In this document: positions 1 to 6,244 of the stretch, piece after piece | How the letters are laid out: the number at the start of each line of letters is the position of its first letter | Numbering within the stretch: position 1 is the stretch's first letter | Source: Planctomycetota bacterium | GTDB taxonomy: Bacteria; Planctomycetota; Phycisphaerae; Sedimentisphaerales; Anaerobacaceae | DNA: 6,244 nt | Direction: 5' to 3' | Assembly: GCA_023135255.1 (NCBI GenBank) | Contig: JAGLTN010000538.1 | Location: 1 to 6,244 of the forward strand | Made by a program: the position numbers and the translations under genes | Notes under the pieces: generated by a model | Database searches by the model: none | Told to the model about the DNA's origin: nothing | What the model saw: the letters and a program-made list of their open reading frames with translations, nothing else

Positions 1-23
1 GTCATACCAAAGACAACCTGCGA

Positions 24-1838
24 TTAACTGCAATACTTTTTTAAATGAATCCTTATGACTGTAATGTCAGCGGGCGTAACACCATTGACCCTGCTTGCCT
101 GGCCTAGGGTTGCCGGTTTGAAGATATTAAGCTTTTGTTTTGCTTCCCTTCGCAGGTGCTCAACTGTTTCATAATCAATATCTGCGGGCAATTTCTGCTT
201 TTCCAGATTTTTGAAACCAGCAACAAGCCTATCCTGCTTTTTCAGATACCCTTCATACTTGACATCTATTGCAACTGCTTCGATCTGAAATCTGTCAAGG
301 GCAAGGGCTTTTACTTCGTCAATATCGGCAAGCTTTTGAGATATGTCACTATCAGGCCTGCGCAATTGGTCCCAGATAGTTTGTCCATCGATGCGAATTT
401 GCTTGGCTGTTGTTTTTAGCTTTTCGATGCCCTTGATTTTATTTTGGTATCGTTGCCATCTCTTGTCATCTACCAAACCTACTTCCCTGCTAAGTTCAGT
501 GAGCCTTCTGTCAGCATTATCAGCTCGCAAGTGCAATCTGTATTCAGCACGAGAGGTAAACATCCGGTAAGGCTCATCAATATTCTTTGTCAGCAGATCA
601 TCGATCATAACGCCTATATAAGCTTGGTTCCTGCCTAAAACGAAAGGCTCCTTATTCTGCAATTTCAAAACAGCATTTATACCAGCAATAATCCCCTGCC
701 CCGCTGCTTCTTCATAACCGCTGGTGGCATTAACCTGACCAGCAAGGAACAGACCTGATATTTTCCGTGTCTCCAGCCATGGACGTAGCTGATGAGGCGG
801 ACAATAATCGTATTCGATTCCGTAGCCATAACGCTGAATTTTTACATTTTCTGTGCCTGGCATTAGTTTAAGCATCTGGTCCTGAACATCCTTAGGTACG
901 GAAGTAAAAAGACCATTAGCATAAATTATCTTTATTTCCCTCTCTTCGGGCTCAAGGAAAATACGATGTCTTGTTTTGTCGGGGTATGCCAACATCTTTG
1001 CTTCAATGCTTGGGCAATAGCGTGGTTTGGTTCCTTTTATTGCACCAAGGGAAATCGGGGCGCGGTGCATATTATCAACAAGCAGCTGATGAATTTTTTC
1101 ATTAGTGTAAGTAATCCAGCAAGGCACCTGCTCTATTTCGATCTTGTCATTCATAAATGAAAAAGGCTCAGGGTTGGCGTCACCAAGCTGTTTTTCAAGA
1201 CCGTCATAGTTTATCGTTTCTGCATAAAGCCTCGGCGGCGTCCCGGTTGCAAGCCTTTCAACCTCAAGACCAAGCCTGGCGAGACTATCAGAAAGATTGC
1301 TACTTGCCTGCTCATCTATTCGACCACCATCCCACCAGTGATCGCCTATATACATTTGGCCTTTCATGAAAGTGCCGGTTGTTACTATAACGGTTGGGGT
1401 TTTATAGACATTACCCTGTTTATCTTTGACAGCGACGACTTTGCTGTCTTCAGCCAGGATATCTGTTGCTTCGGCTTCGATAATGGTCAGGTTTTCCATC
1501 TGGGTAAGATAGTTTTCTATCCATTTTTGATATCTGTGCCTGTCTGTCTGGGCGCGGGGTGCATGCACTGCTGGGCCTTTAGAACGGTTCAGCATCTTGA
1601 ACTGAATACCGGCAGCATCTGTTGCCAAGCCCATCACGCCACCTAAAGCATCGATCTCGCGAGCAATCTGTCCTTTTGCAAGTCCTCCGACAGCGGGGTT
1701 GCAACTCATAACAGCAATTGTTGATTTGCTGATAGTTAAAAGGGCTGTCTTCGCTCCCATTTTCGCAGCTGCGTGTGCTGCTTCAACACCGGCATGACCG
1801 CCTCCTATTACAATGCAGTCAAATTTTTTCTTATCCAT
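24..1838 (-). CDS. mnmG: tRNA uridine-5-carboxymethylaminomethyl(34) synthesis enzyme MnmG (GidA)
   Basis: MnmG is an FAD enzyme that works with the GTPase MnmE. It uses methylene-tetrahydrofolate and glycine or ammonium to place (carboxymethyl)aminomethyl groups on wobble U34 of certain tRNAs, aiding reading of A/G-ending codons. The 604 residues are slightly short of the usual 620-630. Residues 8-21 are the Rossmann dinucleotide fold (IVIGGGHAGVEAA). SCNPAVGG carries Cys46 and YCPSIEAK carries Cys275, matching the two conserved Cys known from E. coli (47 and 277). AGQVNATSGYEEAAGQG (366-382) is the second family signature, with Ala where Gly is usual after Asn. EPYRMFTSRAEYRL (422-435) and LGQASRVNGVTPADI (578-592) are further hallmarks. 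The ATG at 1838 is the first start after an in-frame TGA at 1848-1850 and has a weak GAG 8 bases upstream inside acpS. The 8-bp overlap with acpS suggests translational coupling. No MnmE gene is in view. The shorter TrmFO is excluded by length and the C-terminal domain. Confidence 0.98.
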   Translation of the reverse strand: MDKKKFDCIVIGGGHAGVEAAHAAAKMGAKTALLTISKSTIAVMSCNPAVGGLAKGQIAREIDALGGVMGLATDAAGIQFKMLNRSKGPAVHAPRAQTDRHRYQKWIENYLTQMENLTIIEAEATDILAEDSKVVAVKDKQGNVYKTPTVIVTTGTFMKGQMYIGDHWWDGGRIDEQASSNLSDSLARLGLEVERLATGTPPRLYAETINYDGLEKQLGDANPEPFSFMNDKIEIEQVPCWITYTNEKIHQLLVDNMHRAPISLGAIKGTKPRYCPSIEAKMLAYPDKTRHRIFLEPEEREIKIIYANGLFTSVPKDVQDQMLKLMPGTENVKIQRYGYGIEYDYCPPHQLRPWLETRKISGLFLAGQVNATSGYEEAAGQGIIAGINAVLKLQNKEPFVLGRNQAYIGVMIDDLLTKNIDEPYRMFTSRAEYRLHLRADNADRRLTELSREVGLVDDKRWQRYQNKIKGIEKLKTTAKQIRIDGQTIWDQLRRPDSDISQKLADIDEVKALALDRFQIEAVAIDVKYEGYLKKQDRLVAGFKNLEKQKLPADIDYETVEHLRREAKQKLNIFKPATLGQASRVNGVTPADITVIRIHLKKYCS

Positions 1839-2223
1839 CTGTATTTCTCAAAGCTACAGCTGAGCAAATCGCAAAATTTGCGGTATGAGTGATACTAATA
1901 GTTATCTGCTCAATGCCGGATTGCTCAACAAGCTTTTTTACTTCTCCAGTAATGACCACTTCGGGTCTGCCAAGGCTGTCATTAACAACCTCAATATCTG
2001 TCCATGCGATCTTGCCTCGCCAGCCTGTACCTATTAATTTTAAAACAGCTTCTTTAGCGGCAAATCTACCCGCCAGCTTTTCTATATAATTCTTATTTTT
2101 TTTCGCATAGCATATTTCTTTTTCAGTAAAGACCCTCTGAAGAAAACGGTCATTGTGTTTTTCAACCATTTTCTCTATACGAGGAAAATCAACCAGATCT
2201 ATGCCATGTGCGATTATCTGCAT
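1831..2223 (-). CDS. acpS: Holo-[acyl-carrier-protein] synthase
   Basis: AcpS transfers 4'-phosphopantetheine from coenzyme A to the conserved Ser of apo-acyl carrier protein, switching on fatty acid synthesis; it works in the cytoplasm as a trimer. The 130 residues match the usual family length (about 120-130). Visible hallmarks are HGIDLVDFPRIE at 6-17 with the Mg-binding Asp9, LAGRFAAKEAVLKLIGTG at 50-67 with the second Mg ligand Glu58, WTDIEV at 74-79, LGRP at 84-87, and ISITHTANFAICSAVA at 109-123 (His113) near the C-terminus. The ATG at 2223 is supported by the fit of the N-terminus and by an in-frame TGA four codons upstream (2233-2235). The nearest GGAG lies 13 bases upstream, farther than ideal. 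It starts 26 bp after the lipoprotein stop and overlaps the mnmG start by 8 bp, so it is probably co-transcribed with both. A secondary-metabolism Sfp-type transferase is excluded by size and motif layout. Confidence 0.96.
   Translation of the reverse strand: MQIIAHGIDLVDFPRIEKMVEKHNDRFLQRVFTEKEICYAKKNKNYIEKLAGRFAAKEAVLKLIGTGWRGKIAWTDIEVVNDSLGRPEVVITGEVKKLVEQSGIEQITISITHTANFAICSAVALRNTDG
1847..1849 (-). promoter_or_regulatory. Weak ribosome binding site of mnmG inside acpS
   Basis: Minus-strand GAG lies 8 bases upstream of the mnmG ATG, within the last codons of acpS. The match is only three bases, so initiation may depend on ribosomes finishing acpS, whose stop lies just inside mnmG. Confidence 0.4.
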
Positions 2224-2249
2224 TAGTTTTATTCATCTCCGAAAATTGC

Positions 2250-3365
2250 TTACATGCTGTTCTGCAAGTATATTCTGTTAAGGCAAAAATCAATGAACCT
2301 ATCGAGGTCTGTAAGCTTTGCCTGCTCAACTATTTTATCGTTAAGCCTGTTTATAGCCTCTTTCTGACGATCAAACATTATCATAGCTTCCAGCTTTTTC
2401 TGCACTTTTTCAAAAGGCTCAACAGAAGGGGTGATTTTTTCTTCCAGCTTCAGAATAAATATATGACCTCCCTTAGTTACAGGTTCTGTAACCTGACCGG
2501 GCTTTAGCTGATCTACCATCTTAATCAGAACATCGTAAGGGGGCCTGAGAGATTCTATTTTTTCCTGCTCGCGCAATCCACCTTTATATGCCCATGGGCC
2601 GTTAGAATATTCTTTTGCAAGCTGGGCAAAATTCCCACCTGCTTTAACTTTGGTTATAATCTCATCAGCAAATTTTTTGCCTTGCTCAGATCGATCCTGA
2701 TTCGGGTCTGTAAGCTGAAGTTTATTAATATCTATATCAATAAGCCTATACCTGACCAGACCTTTTACTGCAAAATTTTCTTTGTTCTTCTGGTAATATT
2801 CCTTGAGCTCACTATGCATAATAGGTTTTTCATTGTCGGGCAGTTGTTTAGCAAGGTAAGATTGGCTTAGTATCATTTTTTCCTGATACTGACGAAATTC
2901 AACCCAGTCCATTCCCATTTTTTTAAGCTCTTCTTCTGCTTTTGAATAGTCGCCGTTAAAGCTTACGATGAATTTTCGTGTCTCTGTTTTCACTGCCTTT
3001 TCGAGCATATCATCAGCCTGGTCGCCAAGCTCTTTTTTGGCTTTTTTATAGAGCAGAATATTGGCGATTTTATTTATAACCGAAACTTTAACGCCTTGTT
3101 GAGCCTGGGTTTTTAACTGCTCCAGTGTTCTTGCTTGTGCAAGTTCTTTATAAGGTTCCACTAACGGAGCAACCACTTCATCACTGGTAAGAGTCTCGCC
3201 GGCAACAGAGAGGACAAATCCGCCGCTGGCTTCAGGTAAATTTTCTTTTTCGACGAGAGGAATATTTTCCATTTCCTCTTCGGTAAATCTCGGCTTAGTG
3301 CTTTTACTTCCACAACCTAAAGCAAATAATAACACCAAAATCGATATCCAACAAAAAATGCGCAT
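2250..3365 (-). CDS. Parvulin/SurA-type peptidyl-prolyl isomerase-like lipoprotein
   Basis: Likely a membrane-anchored foldase or chaperone acting on exported proteins. With the ATG start it has 371 residues. Residues 1-18 form a lipoprotein signal: one Arg, a hydrophobic stretch, then ALGC with the lipid-accepting Cys at 18. The box is imperfect, with Ala at -3 and Leu at -2. A charged linker follows, then VAGETLTSDEVV (about 54-65), which resembles the start of SurA/PrsA-type domains, then a helical Lys/Glu-rich region. A parvulin-like domain spans about 200-309: GNFAQLAKEYSNGP, KGG, LKPGQVTEPV, GGHIFILKLEE. A helical tail ends the protein. The family's first catalytic His appears to be Leu208 (VRYRLI where VRxRHIL is usual), and the usual Asp/Cys region reads SNGP; the distal His301 is kept. 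Isomerase activity is therefore doubtful. ATG at 3365 was preferred to TTG at 3371 on ribosome-site spacing. It could be called SurA-like or PrsA-like; I assign no symbol. Confidence 0.88.
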   Translation of the reverse strand: MRIFCWISILVLLFALGCGSKSTKPRFTEEEMENIPLVEKENLPEASGGFVLSVAGETLTSDEVVAPLVEPYKELAQARTLEQLKTQAQQGVKVSVINKIANILLYKKAKKELGDQADDMLEKAVKTETRKFIVSFNGDYSKAEEELKKMGMDWVEFRQYQEKMILSQSYLAKQLPDNEKPIMHSELKEYYQKNKENFAVKGLVRYRLIDIDINKLQLTDPNQDRSEQGKKFADEIITKVKAGGNFAQLAKEYSNGPWAYKGGLREQEKIESLRPPYDVLIKMVDQLKPGQVTEPVTKGGHIFILKLEEKITPSVEPFEKVQKKLEAMIMFDRQKEAINRLNDKIVEQAKLTDLDRFIDFCLNRIYLQNSM

Positions 3366-3373
3366 AATCAAAT

Positions 3374-3377
3374 CTCC
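3374..3377 (-). promoter_or_regulatory. Ribosome binding site deciding the lipoprotein start
   Basis: The minus strand reads GGAG here, followed by 8 bases and then ATG (3363-3365), a near-ideal spacing. The alternative in-frame TTG at 3369-3371 sits only 2 bases after GGAG, too close for initiation. This favours the ATG and a 371-residue protein beginning MRIFCW. Confidence 0.7.
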
Positions 3378-3395
3378 AGTTTACGCAAAAACTTC

Positions 3396-3424
3396 AATAT
3401 ACCTAACAGTCGGATTATTTTAAG
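3396..3424 (-). promoter_or_regulatory. Possible weak promoter for the lipoprotein-acpS-mnmG genes
   Basis: On the minus strand TATATT (3396-3401) matches a sigma-70-type -10 box at five of six positions. A poor -35 match, CTTAAA (3419-3424), lies 17 bases upstream. Transcription would start near 3389, about 24 bases before the ATG. It overlaps the inverted repeat at 3406-3437. AT-rich sequence produces such matches easily, so this is a guess from position and pattern only. Within the rest of the 125-bp gap (3366-3490) I see only a T-rich tract on the minus strand just after the mfd stop. Confidence 0.2.
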
Positions 3425-3437
3425 GCAAATCGACTGT
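3406..3437. repeat. Inverted repeat in the mfd-lipoprotein intergenic gap
   Basis: ACAGTCG (3406-3412) and CGACTGT (3431-3437) are perfect 7-bp inverted arms around an 18-base AT-rich spacer. The repeat lies 53 bp past the mfd stop and about 40 bp before the lipoprotein ATG. It could be an operator or a weak RNA hairpin. No T-run follows the second arm on the minus strand, so an intrinsic terminator is unlikely. By a rough estimate, a 7-bp pair at this spacing arises by chance in a gap of this size about one time in four or five. Confidence 0.35.
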
Positions 3438-3490
3438 AAAATCCACAAAAACGTTTGAGCGGACTAAAAAATAAAAGGTAGTTCTAAAGA

Positions 3491-6244
3491 TCAGAGCTTC
3501 TTTTTGAACAATTTTCGCAGTACAGCCAGCAAAGTTGAGGGCGTGAAATAACTTTTTTCAAGCCTTAAATATACGGTCTTAGCATCTGCCATCGTTACTT
3601 TACCGATTACTGTAGCAAAGAGTGAATTTATTTTGCTTTGAGTACTATTTTCAAAGGAAAAAATTAGGTTTTGGCCGGAAACAACTATGTTCTTTATGCC
3701 GACTTGGCCCGCAATTAATCTAATCATACTTTGCTCAAGGAGCATTTCAACTTCATCCGGAACCGGGCCATAAACATCTTTTAGCTCATTGTTTATCTGG
3801 TCAAGATCAGTTTGACTTTGTGCAACGACAATTTTACGGTACGCATCCATTCTGTATCTGCTTACAGAAATGTAATTTTTCGGAATGTAAGCTTCAAAAC
3901 CCAAATCAACATTAGCCAAAACCACTTTTTCGACAGGCTCATTTCTTAATTTTTTAACCGCATCAGCAAGAAGCTGGCAATACATCTGGTAGCCGACGAC
4001 CTGAATATGCCCCGACTGTTCCGGGCCTAAAATGTTACCAGCTCCACGTATTTCCAGATCCCGCAGTGCGATCCTGAAACCCGCGCCAAGATGAGAATAT
4101 TCTTCAATCGCTTTTAACCGCTTAGCTCCAACCGGGGAAACAGACCGGGCTGAAGGCATAAGCATATAAGCATAAGCCCTGTGTTTGTACCTGCCGACAC
4201 GACCTCGCAACTGATGCAGCTGAGCTAAACCGAATCTGTCAGCCTCGTCGATCAATATCGTGTTAGCGTTGGGGATATCCAGCCCCGATTCAATAATAGT
4301 AGTGCAGACAAGAACATCGGTTTTGCCCATCACAAAATCTATCATCGCATTTTCAAGTTCTTTTTTTCTCATTTGACCATGGGCAACCGTCACTTTTGCA
4401 TCGGGAGCAATCTTTCGTATCTGCCATGCTTTTTTATCTATCGTCTTAACACGGTTATGTAAAAAGAAAACCTGCCCCTGCCTGTTCAACTCGTGAAGTA
4501 TTGCTTTACGTATCAAATCTTTGCTATATGCGTTTACGCTTGTCACTACCGCACGTCTGTCAAGCGGAGCTGTAAAAAGAGAGCTGATGTCACGCAGGCC
4601 CATCAATGACATGTGCAGTGTTCTCGGAATGGGAGTCGCGGTCATGATAAGTATATCTATGTTTGCTCTGATTTTTTTAAGCTTTTCTTTGTGTGCAACG
4701 CCAAAACGCTGTTCCTCATCAATTATTAAAAGCCCAAGGTCCTTGAAGTCCACATCTTTGCTCAACAATCGATGTGTGCCGATTAGTATATCAACTCGGC
4801 CTTTCCTGGTACGATCTATAATATCACGGGCTTGCTTTGCGGTTTTGAAACGATTCAGCACTTCGATCGTAATGGGAAAATCCGCAAAACGCTCATTGAA
4901 AGTCCTGCCGTGCTGAACACATAAAACAGTAGTAGGGACAAGAACCGCAACTTGTTTGCCGTTTTCAACAGCCTTAAAGGCCGCTCTCATCGCAACTTCA
5001 GTTTTGCCATAACCAACATCGCCGCAAAGAAGCCTGTCCATCGCCAGGGGTTTTTGCATATCAGATTTTATCTGCTCAATTGCTGTCAACTGGTCGGCTG
5101 TTTCGCTATACGCAAAGGACTGTTCGAATTCCATCTGCCAGCTTGAATCTGCGGAATATTCTATACCGCCCATCGCCTCTCTCTTTGCCTGCAACTCAAG
5201 CAATTCGCCGGCAAGGCTCTTTACAGATTCTGTGACTTTTTCTTTTTGTTTTTGCCAAAGCTTTGAACCTATTTTGCTCAGCTTTGGTTTAACAGGTGAT
5301 GTGCCGATAAATTTCTGGATAAGCGATATGTTGTTGACCGAGACATGAATCTTAGCTTTGCCGGAATACTCAATAGTTAGATATTCATTTGAGCCTGTCT
5401 TGTCTTCGATCGTATTTATGCCGCGAAATCTGCCTATGCCGTAACTGGTGTGGACAACATAATCACCAACATTCAGGTCGGTCAGACTATCTACCGGCAA
5501 GGACGCTCGCAAAGGCCTTTGTCTGCGCATTAAAGTGTGCTGACCGAATAACTCATGATGGCTAATAATAATCGTCTTAAGGCTTTCAAGTTCAAAACCG
5601 CCATGAATAAAACCATTTAGCAACTTAAATTTACCGGGGACCCGCCCTGCTATCTGTTTGACTATTTCGCCAACTCGTTTTATCTGGGCACTGGTTTCAC
5701 AATAAAGAAGTACCCTGCTGCCCTGCTTTGAAGCTTCGAGCAATTCTCCAAGAGCTTCCTTGTGACCAGCCCAAACGGCACTTGTTTTATGCTGAAAACG
5801 CTGAACACTTTTAACTTCTATTTTAAAAGCATCTTGTTTTTCAGTAGTATCGAATCGGCTGATATTGAGCCTGGGGAATTTTTTAAACGCTTTGGTTATT
5901 TGTGCAAAATCGTATAGCTTTGCGGGATTATCCGACCTTTGTACGAAGACATTTGCCACCTCAGCGATATCAATATCTTCCTCTGTGATAATCAAAGTCT
6001 CATCGTCAAGGACATTAAGCAGCATCTCCGGCTTGCTGCCGGTCGGCGGAACTACCGAGACAATTGTAATGCTTTGCTGATTATCGCTGGATCTTTGACT
6101 ATCCAGATCGATCTGGCGAATGCTCTCGATGATATCGTCAAAAAACTCAATGCGGACAGCTTTAGCAGCCTGACTTGCGTTATCCTGGACCTGACCGGCC
6201 TGGTTGCAAACAAGCGGCGCGTAAATATCGATTATGCCGCCTCG
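3491..6244 (-). CDS. mfd: Transcription-repair coupling factor Mfd (5' end beyond the window)
   Basis: Mfd is a cytoplasmic DNA translocase that binds RNA polymerase stalled at a lesion, dislodges it using ATP and recruits UvrA for nucleotide excision repair. The frame is open to the edge, giving 917 visible residues (1 = codon at 6242-6244) and a TGA stop. Residues 1-52 are UvrB-like (RGGIIDIY, VRIEFFDD, ESIR). Residues 258-313 are the RNA-polymerase-interacting domain (GDYVVHTSYGIGRF, EYLTIEY). The motor follows: Walker A GDVGYGKTE 408-416, DEEQ 509-512, TATPIPRTL 535-543, TTIIESGLDIPNA about 648-660, QLHQLRGRVGR 675-685. The translocation (TRG) motif is about 717-753 (LRDLEIRGAGNILGPEQSG). 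Residues from about 778 form the C-terminal domain. By recalled comparison with E. coli Mfd (1148 residues), roughly 150 N-terminal residues are missing. The ATG at 6025 is internal because conserved residues precede it. RecG shares the motor but lacks the UvrB-like and polymerase-binding parts. Confidence 0.97.
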   Translation of the reverse strand, partial: RGGIIDIYAPLVCNQAGQVQDNASQAAKAVRIEFFDDIIESIRQIDLDSQRSSDNQQSITIVSVVPPTGSKPEMLLNVLDDETLIITEEDIDIAEVANVFVQRSDNPAKLYDFAQITKAFKKFPRLNISRFDTTEKQDAFKIEVKSVQRFQHKTSAVWAGHKEALGELLEASKQGSRVLLYCETSAQIKRVGEIVKQIAGRVPGKFKLLNGFIHGGFELESLKTIIISHHELFGQHTLMRRQRPLRASLPVDSLTDLNVGDYVVHTSYGIGRFRGINTIEDKTGSNEYLTIEYSGKAKIHVSVNNISLIQKFIGTSPVKPKLSKIGSKLWQKQKEKVTESVKSLAGELLELQAKREAMGGIEYSADSSWQMEFEQSFAYSETADQLTAIEQIKSDMQKPLAMDRLLCGDVGYGKTEVAMRAAFKAVENGKQVAVLVPTTVLCVQHGRTFNERFADFPITIEVLNRFKTAKQARDIIDRTRKGRVDILIGTHRLLSKDVDFKDLGLLIIDEEQRFGVAHKEKLKKIRANIDILIMTATPIPRTLHMSLMGLRDISSLFTAPLDRRAVVTSVNAYSKDLIRKAILHELNRQGQVFFLHNRVKTIDKKAWQIRKIAPDAKVTVAHGQMRKKELENAMIDFVMGKTDVLVCTTIIESGLDIPNANTILIDEADRFGLAQLHQLRGRVGRYKHRAYAYMLMPSARSVSPVGAKRLKAIEEYSHLGAGFRIALRDLEIRGAGNILGPEQSGHIQVVGYQMYCQLLADAVKKLRNEPVEKVVLANVDLGFEAYIPKNYISVSRYRMDAYRKIVVAQSQTDLDQINNELKDVYGPVPDEVEMLLEQSMIRLIAGQVGIKNIVVSGQNLIFSFENSTQSKINSLFATVIGKVTMADAKTVYLRLEKSYFTPSTLLAVLRKLFKKKL

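Noticed and set aside
1..23. Possible start of another minus-strand gene (ATG at 3-5)
   Set aside because: Only one full codon lies in the window and there is no convincing ribosome site, so it cannot be judged.
1338..1646. 102-codon plus-strand open frame
   Set aside because: It is antisense to the N-terminal FAD domain of mnmG and has no family resemblance.
2189..2236. 15-codon minus-strand frame starting at ATG 2236, overlapping the acpS start
   Set aside because: Its ATG touches the GGAG directly, leaving no spacing, and the peptide is out of frame with acpS with no sign of a leader function.
2208..2507. 99-codon plus-strand open frame crossing the acpS-lipoprotein junction
   Set aside because: It is antisense to both genes, has no recognisable motif and has no clear ribosome site.
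3402..3428. Alternative promoter pairing TTGCCT (3423-3428) with TATATT (3396-3401)
   Set aside because: The spacer would be 21 bases, too long for a sigma-70-type promoter.
3464..3478. T-rich tract on the minus strand just after the mfd stop, as a terminator
   Set aside because: No GC-rich hairpin precedes it, so an intrinsic terminator cannot be supported.
4521..4916. 131-codon open frame on the plus strand
   Set aside because: It lies fully antisense to the conserved helicase motor of mfd and shows no recognisable domain; it is a shadow frame.

Overview
The window holds four genes, all on the minus strand and read from high to low coordinates: mfd (5' end outside the window), a lipoprotein of the parvulin/SurA foldase type, acpS and mnmG. 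No RNA gene, mobile element, CRISPR array or long repeat was seen. The plus strand carries no credible gene; its open frames lie antisense to the conserved proteins.

Organism: a bacterium of moderate GC (low to mid 40s percent by eye) with a lipoprotein-type envelope. The wording of AcpS (GTGWRGKIAWTDIEV) and of MnmG (KGPAVHAPRAQ) suggests a member of the Planctomycetota, perhaps a moderate-GC Phycisphaerae lineage. This rests on memory of family sequences only and has low to moderate confidence.

Layout by decreasing coordinate: 6244-3491 is mfd, open to the window edge, so the first ATG in the frame (6025) is internal. 3490-3366 is a 125-bp gap with a 7-bp inverted repeat and a possible weak promoter. 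3365-2250 is the foldase lipoprotein, for which ATG at 3365 is a better start than TTG at 3371. After a 26-bp gap, 2223-1831 is acpS. 1838-24 is mnmG, whose start overlaps the acpS end by 8 bp. Positions 23-1 hold no supportable gene.

How the genes relate: the last three are packed like an operon, and acpS-mnmG look translationally coupled. The four products act in different processes: transcription-coupled DNA repair (Mfd), envelope protein folding (foldase), acyl carrier protein activation (AcpS) and tRNA wobble-uridine modification (MnmG). This looks like a housekeeping cluster and not a dedicated pathway. No undescribed system is evident. The points most worth a second look are the apparent loss of catalytic residues in the parvulin domain, the longer linker in the UvrB-like part of Mfd, and the inverted repeat in the one sizeable intergenic gap.
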